A stretch of 8,853 nucleotides of DNA from JAZDGX01 sp043806645 (GTDB taxonomy: Bacteria; Eisenbacteria; RBG-16-71-46; CAIMUX01; WJJG01), in contig JAZDGX010000172.1 of assembly GCA_043806645.1 (NCBI GenBank), positions 1 to 8,853 on the forward strand, written 5' to 3'. The number at the start of each line of letters is the position of its first letter. Position 1 is the stretch's first letter. A model generated the notes under the pieces. The model ran no database searches. It worked only from the letters and a program-made list of their open reading frames with translations, and was not told the origin of the DNA. The position numbers and the translations under genes are program-made. This document shows positions 6,660 through 8,853 of the stretch, piece by piece.

Positions 6660-7352
6660 CTACTCGTCACGACCGCCCAACATGCCCGCCCGCAAAAGGA
6701 AATAGAGCAGCTGCAGCACCGCCGCCGCCGCCGCCGCGACGTAGGTCAGGGCGGCTGCGTTGAGGACCTGGCGAGTGCCCTGCAATTCCGTGGTGGTCAA
6801 GATGCCCTGTCTCCCCAGAATCGCAACCGCACGACGGGAAGCGTCGAACTCGACCGGCAAAGTCACGATCTGGAACAGCACCGCACCCGCGAAAAAGATG
6901 ACGCCCAGCTTGACGAGCGAAAGGGCGCTGAAGAGAAACCCCATGATCAGCATCGGCCAGGCGAGCCAGGAGCCGATCTGAGCCACCGGAACGAGCGCCG
7001 ATCGAATCTGCAGGGGAAAGTAGCCCTGCGCGTGCTGCAGGGCGTGTCCCGCCTCGTGCGCGGCCACGCCGATCGAGGCGATCGAGCGCCCCTCGAACAC
7101 GCCGGGCGAGAGGCGCAGCTTGCGGGTCCGCGGATCGTAATGATCCGACAGGACCCCCTGCGTGCGCTGAACTTCGACGCTTCCAGCCCCATGCTCGCGC
7201 AGAATGCTCAGCGCCGCCTCGGCGCCGCTCAATCCGCCGCGCGTGGGCTGGCGCGAGAAGCGTCCGAAGGTGCGCTTAACCTTTATCTGCGCCCATACCG
7301 ACAGCAGAAGCGCCGGACCGACGATCATGAAATAGACCGGATCGAAAAACAT
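6660..7352 (-). CDS. YugP-type membrane zinc metallopeptidase
   Basis: A 230-residue membrane protein of the YugP / zinc-dependent peptidase 2 family. It begins with a short hydrophobic helix (about 7-21), followed by a cytoplasmic-type domain with LSGAEAALSILREHG (41-55) and YDPRTRKLRLSPGVF (72-86), both typical of the family. The zinc motif HEAGHALQH starts at H99 (H99, E100, H103). Hydrophobic helices follow at about 119-140 and 146-166, then the conserved LPVEFDASRRA (165-175) whose E168 is a likely third metal ligand, and a final helix at about 205-222. Length is normal and all expected motifs are intact. ATG 7352 is the only good start, because a stop lies three codons upstream in frame; GAGGAG at 7365-7370 is 12 nt away, a rather long spacing. 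Its physiological substrates are unknown in most bacteria. The adjacent RseP-type protease suggests a membrane proteolysis context. Confidence 0.93.
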   Translation of the reverse strand: MFFDPVYFMIVGPALLLSVWAQIKVKRTFGRFSRQPTRGGLSGAEAALSILREHGAGSVEVQRTQGVLSDHYDPRTRKLRLSPGVFEGRSIASIGVAAHEAGHALQHAQGYFPLQIRSALVPVAQIGSWLAWPMLIMGFLFSALSLVKLGVIFFAGAVLFQIVTLPVEFDASRRAVAILGRQGILTTTELQGTRQVLNAAALTYVAAAAAAVLQLLYFLLRAGMLGGRDE

Positions 7353-7509
7353 GACGATTCAATACTCCTCTGCCCCGCTCGCGCTCGCGCGCAGCACACC
7401 GGTGCGCGCAAATCCGATCCGGTGCGCCGCGCCCCGAACCCTGAACCTACTCGCTATCGCTCCTGGATTCAACCGTCCCCGGGGGAATGGGTTCCTGCCC
7501 CCCGCGGGC

Positions 7510-8853
7510 TCAGGGGCGTGGTGCCGCCGCCCCACCGCGGTCCGACACCGCGGCGATCTTCACCCGCCACTCGGCCAAATTCTCCTCGGACTCCCCGGCC
7601 GACGCGAGACGATCGACCAGCGCCCGGGCCTCTTTCAAGCGCCCCTGCCCCCGCGCATCCATGGCGGAGGAAGGATCGAGTTCGCAGGGAAGCCACAGGG
7701 CGGTCAGCAGGCCGAGGAGGGCGGTGCGGTTGGCGGGATCTTTGCTCAGCAGGGCCTGAAACGCCTGCTCCGCGCGGGCCGCATCTCCGGAGATCAGCAG
7801 GATGGCCCCCAGGCGCTCCAGATGGGAAGGGTTGCCCGGCTCCAGGCGCAGGGCGCGCTCGTAGGCCTGCGCGGCTTCGGGATAGAGCTGGAGATTGGCG
7901 GCGGCGATGCCGTGGTGCACCGCGGCGGCCGCCCGCTCGCCGCGCTTCCCCGCCAGCCGGCGCGCGTATTCGAGCGCCTGCGCATGCTGCCCCCTCTCGA
8001 TGTGGATGCGGGCCAGCATTTCGAGCCCGGTCGTGTAGGTCGAGTCGAGCTCGAAGACGCGCTGGAAGACCGGCAGGGCGGCGTCGGCATCTCCCTGATT
8101 ATAGAGCATGCTGCCGAGAAGGGCGTGGAAGCGGGGATTGGTGGGATGGATGGAAACGCAGACCTCGTACTCCCGGCGCGCCTCGGTCAAGTTCCCCGCC
8201 TTGCGGAAGTACTTCCCGATCTCCTCATGCGCATACGCGCGCGGGAAGCGCGGCAGATCCTCGATCACATCGCGGAAGCGCGCCAACGAACGGGCCTCCC
8301 CCGCATTCAGCCAGAACCAAGGAGCGGAGATCAGCAGGGCGGCCGCCGCGAGGACGAGCGCACTTTCCCCGGCCCGGCCGGCGGCTGCAGGTTGGGCGCT
8401 TCCCCGTTCGCCCGGCATGCGGGATTGCCAGAGCAGGATCGCGGTCAGGGCAAAGATCCCCGCCGGTGCGGCGAAGAGGTCCCAATCGCGCACGATCCCC
8501 AGGCGCTGATGCAGCACGACCATGAGCAACACGAGCCACCCGCATCCACCCAGCAAGATCGCAATCGCCCGCCCGTCGCGCGGGTTCCCCGCACGGCCGC
8601 GCCACCATCCCGCAAGCAGCCCGGCAGTCATGGCTAGAGGCACCGGGACGAGCAGCATGAGTAGGTTGAGGATGTCCTTCCAGTGCCGCGGGTCGAGCAG
8701 CTCCCGACCGGGAACAAGAAAGGGATGACTCTCACGCCCGGTGAGGAAGTCGAGCTGGAACCAGCGGGCGCTGTAGCCGCCCGCGAGCAGGAGGCTGGCG
8801 GCGAGGATCAGTCCACCCGCCACCGGCAGCGCGACATGCACCAGGCGCCGCGC
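7510..8853 (-). CDS. polytopic membrane protein with C-terminal TPR array (5' end missing)
   Basis: The reading frame is open to the window's right edge, giving 447 visible residues. A GTG at 8841 is in frame but has no convincing ribosome binding site, so the gene probably starts outside. The visible N-terminal part has about five hydrophobic helices (residues about 9-27, 61-82, 96-115, 125-142, 164-182). Between them is a loop with HWKDILNLLMLLVP and a segment RDWDLFAAP (122-130). From about residue 204 onward lie five TPR repeats of about 34 residues (near 204-238, 239-272, 273-306, 307-340, 341-374), with a degenerate sixth to about 415. The repeats show the usual small, Tyr/Leu and Ala positions, for example AAQAYERALRLEPGN. 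The layout resembles GT-C-like glycosyltransferase or O-mannosyltransferase proteins with TPR tails, but no catalytic loop is visible here. It could equally be an uncharacterised membrane TPR scaffold. Confidence 0.8.
   Translation of the reverse strand, partial: ARRLVHVALPVAGGLILAASLLLAGGYSARWFQLDFLTGRESHPFLVPGRELLDPRHWKDILNLLMLLVPVPLAMTAGLLAGWWRGRAGNPRDGRAIAILLGGCGWLVLLMVVLHQRLGIVRDWDLFAAPAGIFALTAILLWQSRMPGERGSAQPAAAGRAGESALVLAAAALLISAPWFWLNAGEARSLARFRDVIEDLPRFPRAYAHEEIGKYFRKAGNLTEARREYEVCVSIHPTNPRFHALLGSMLYNQGDADAALPVFQRVFELDSTYTTGLEMLARIHIERGQHAQALEYARRLAGKRGERAAAAVHHGIAAANLQLYPEAAQAYERALRLEPGNPSHLERLGAILLISGDAARAEQAFQALLSKDPANRTALLGLLTALWLPCELDPSSAMDARGQGRLKEARALVDRLASAGESEENLAEWRVKIAAVSDRGGAAAPRP

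Noticed and set aside
7353..7509. Possible promoter (TTGAAT, 17 bp, TAGGTT on the minus strand) and a G/C-rich hairpin in the gap before the YugP-type gene
   Set aside because: The -10 matches at only three of six bases, and the G-run/C-run pairing has no T tract, so neither is better than chance in this composition. A short direct repeat CCGGTGCGC is also present but has only two copies.
6063..8525. An 820-residue open frame on the plus strand
   Set aside because: It runs antisense across three genes with clear families (RseP, YugP and TPR proteins). Its translation is Arg/Pro/Gly/His-rich with no domain, which is a normal shadow in GC-rich DNA.

Overview
The window comes from a high-GC bacterial chromosome, probably a Gram-negative one. 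It has an RseP-type site-2 protease, a GldA/GldF/GldG-like ABC cluster and very GC-rich third codon positions. The high GC argues against classical Bacteroidota, where gld genes were first named. An uncultured FCB-type or deltaproteobacterial/acidobacterial-type lineage would fit, but no gene here fixes the phylum. No rRNA, tRNA, CRISPR array, integrase or transposase is visible.

The layout is two convergent blocks. The left block (positions 1-4267, plus strand) is one ABC-exporter-like cluster. It holds the 3' part of a GldA-type ATPase, a GldF-type six-helix permease, a GldG-type membrane-anchored auxiliary protein and a DUF4340 membrane-anchored protein. This gene order is a recurrent module in many phyla. 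Together the proteins should form an inner-membrane ABC-2 complex with two large extracytoplasmic subunits. The substrate is unknown, and gliding cannot be assumed outside Bacteroidota.

The right block (4521-8853, minus strand) is read from right to left. It starts with a membrane protein whose C-terminal half is a TPR array; its 5' end lies outside the window. Next come a YugP-type membrane zinc metallopeptidase, an RseP-type intramembrane site-2 protease with one PDZ domain, and a protein that looks like two tandem degenerate response-regulator receiver domains. Two membrane metalloproteases side by side suggest a membrane-protein quality-control or envelope-stress theme, but a shared role is inference.

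The blocks meet in a 253-bp intergenic region (4268-4520). It contains a striking imperfect inverted repeat with 35-bp arms about 106 bp apart, each arm itself holding small palindromes. This is the most unusual non-coding structure in the window. It may be a REP/MITE-like dispersed element or a large hairpin separating the converging transcripts. Apart from it the window looks like ordinary, well-packed chromosomal coding sequence, and I do not see clear evidence of a new defence or mobile system.
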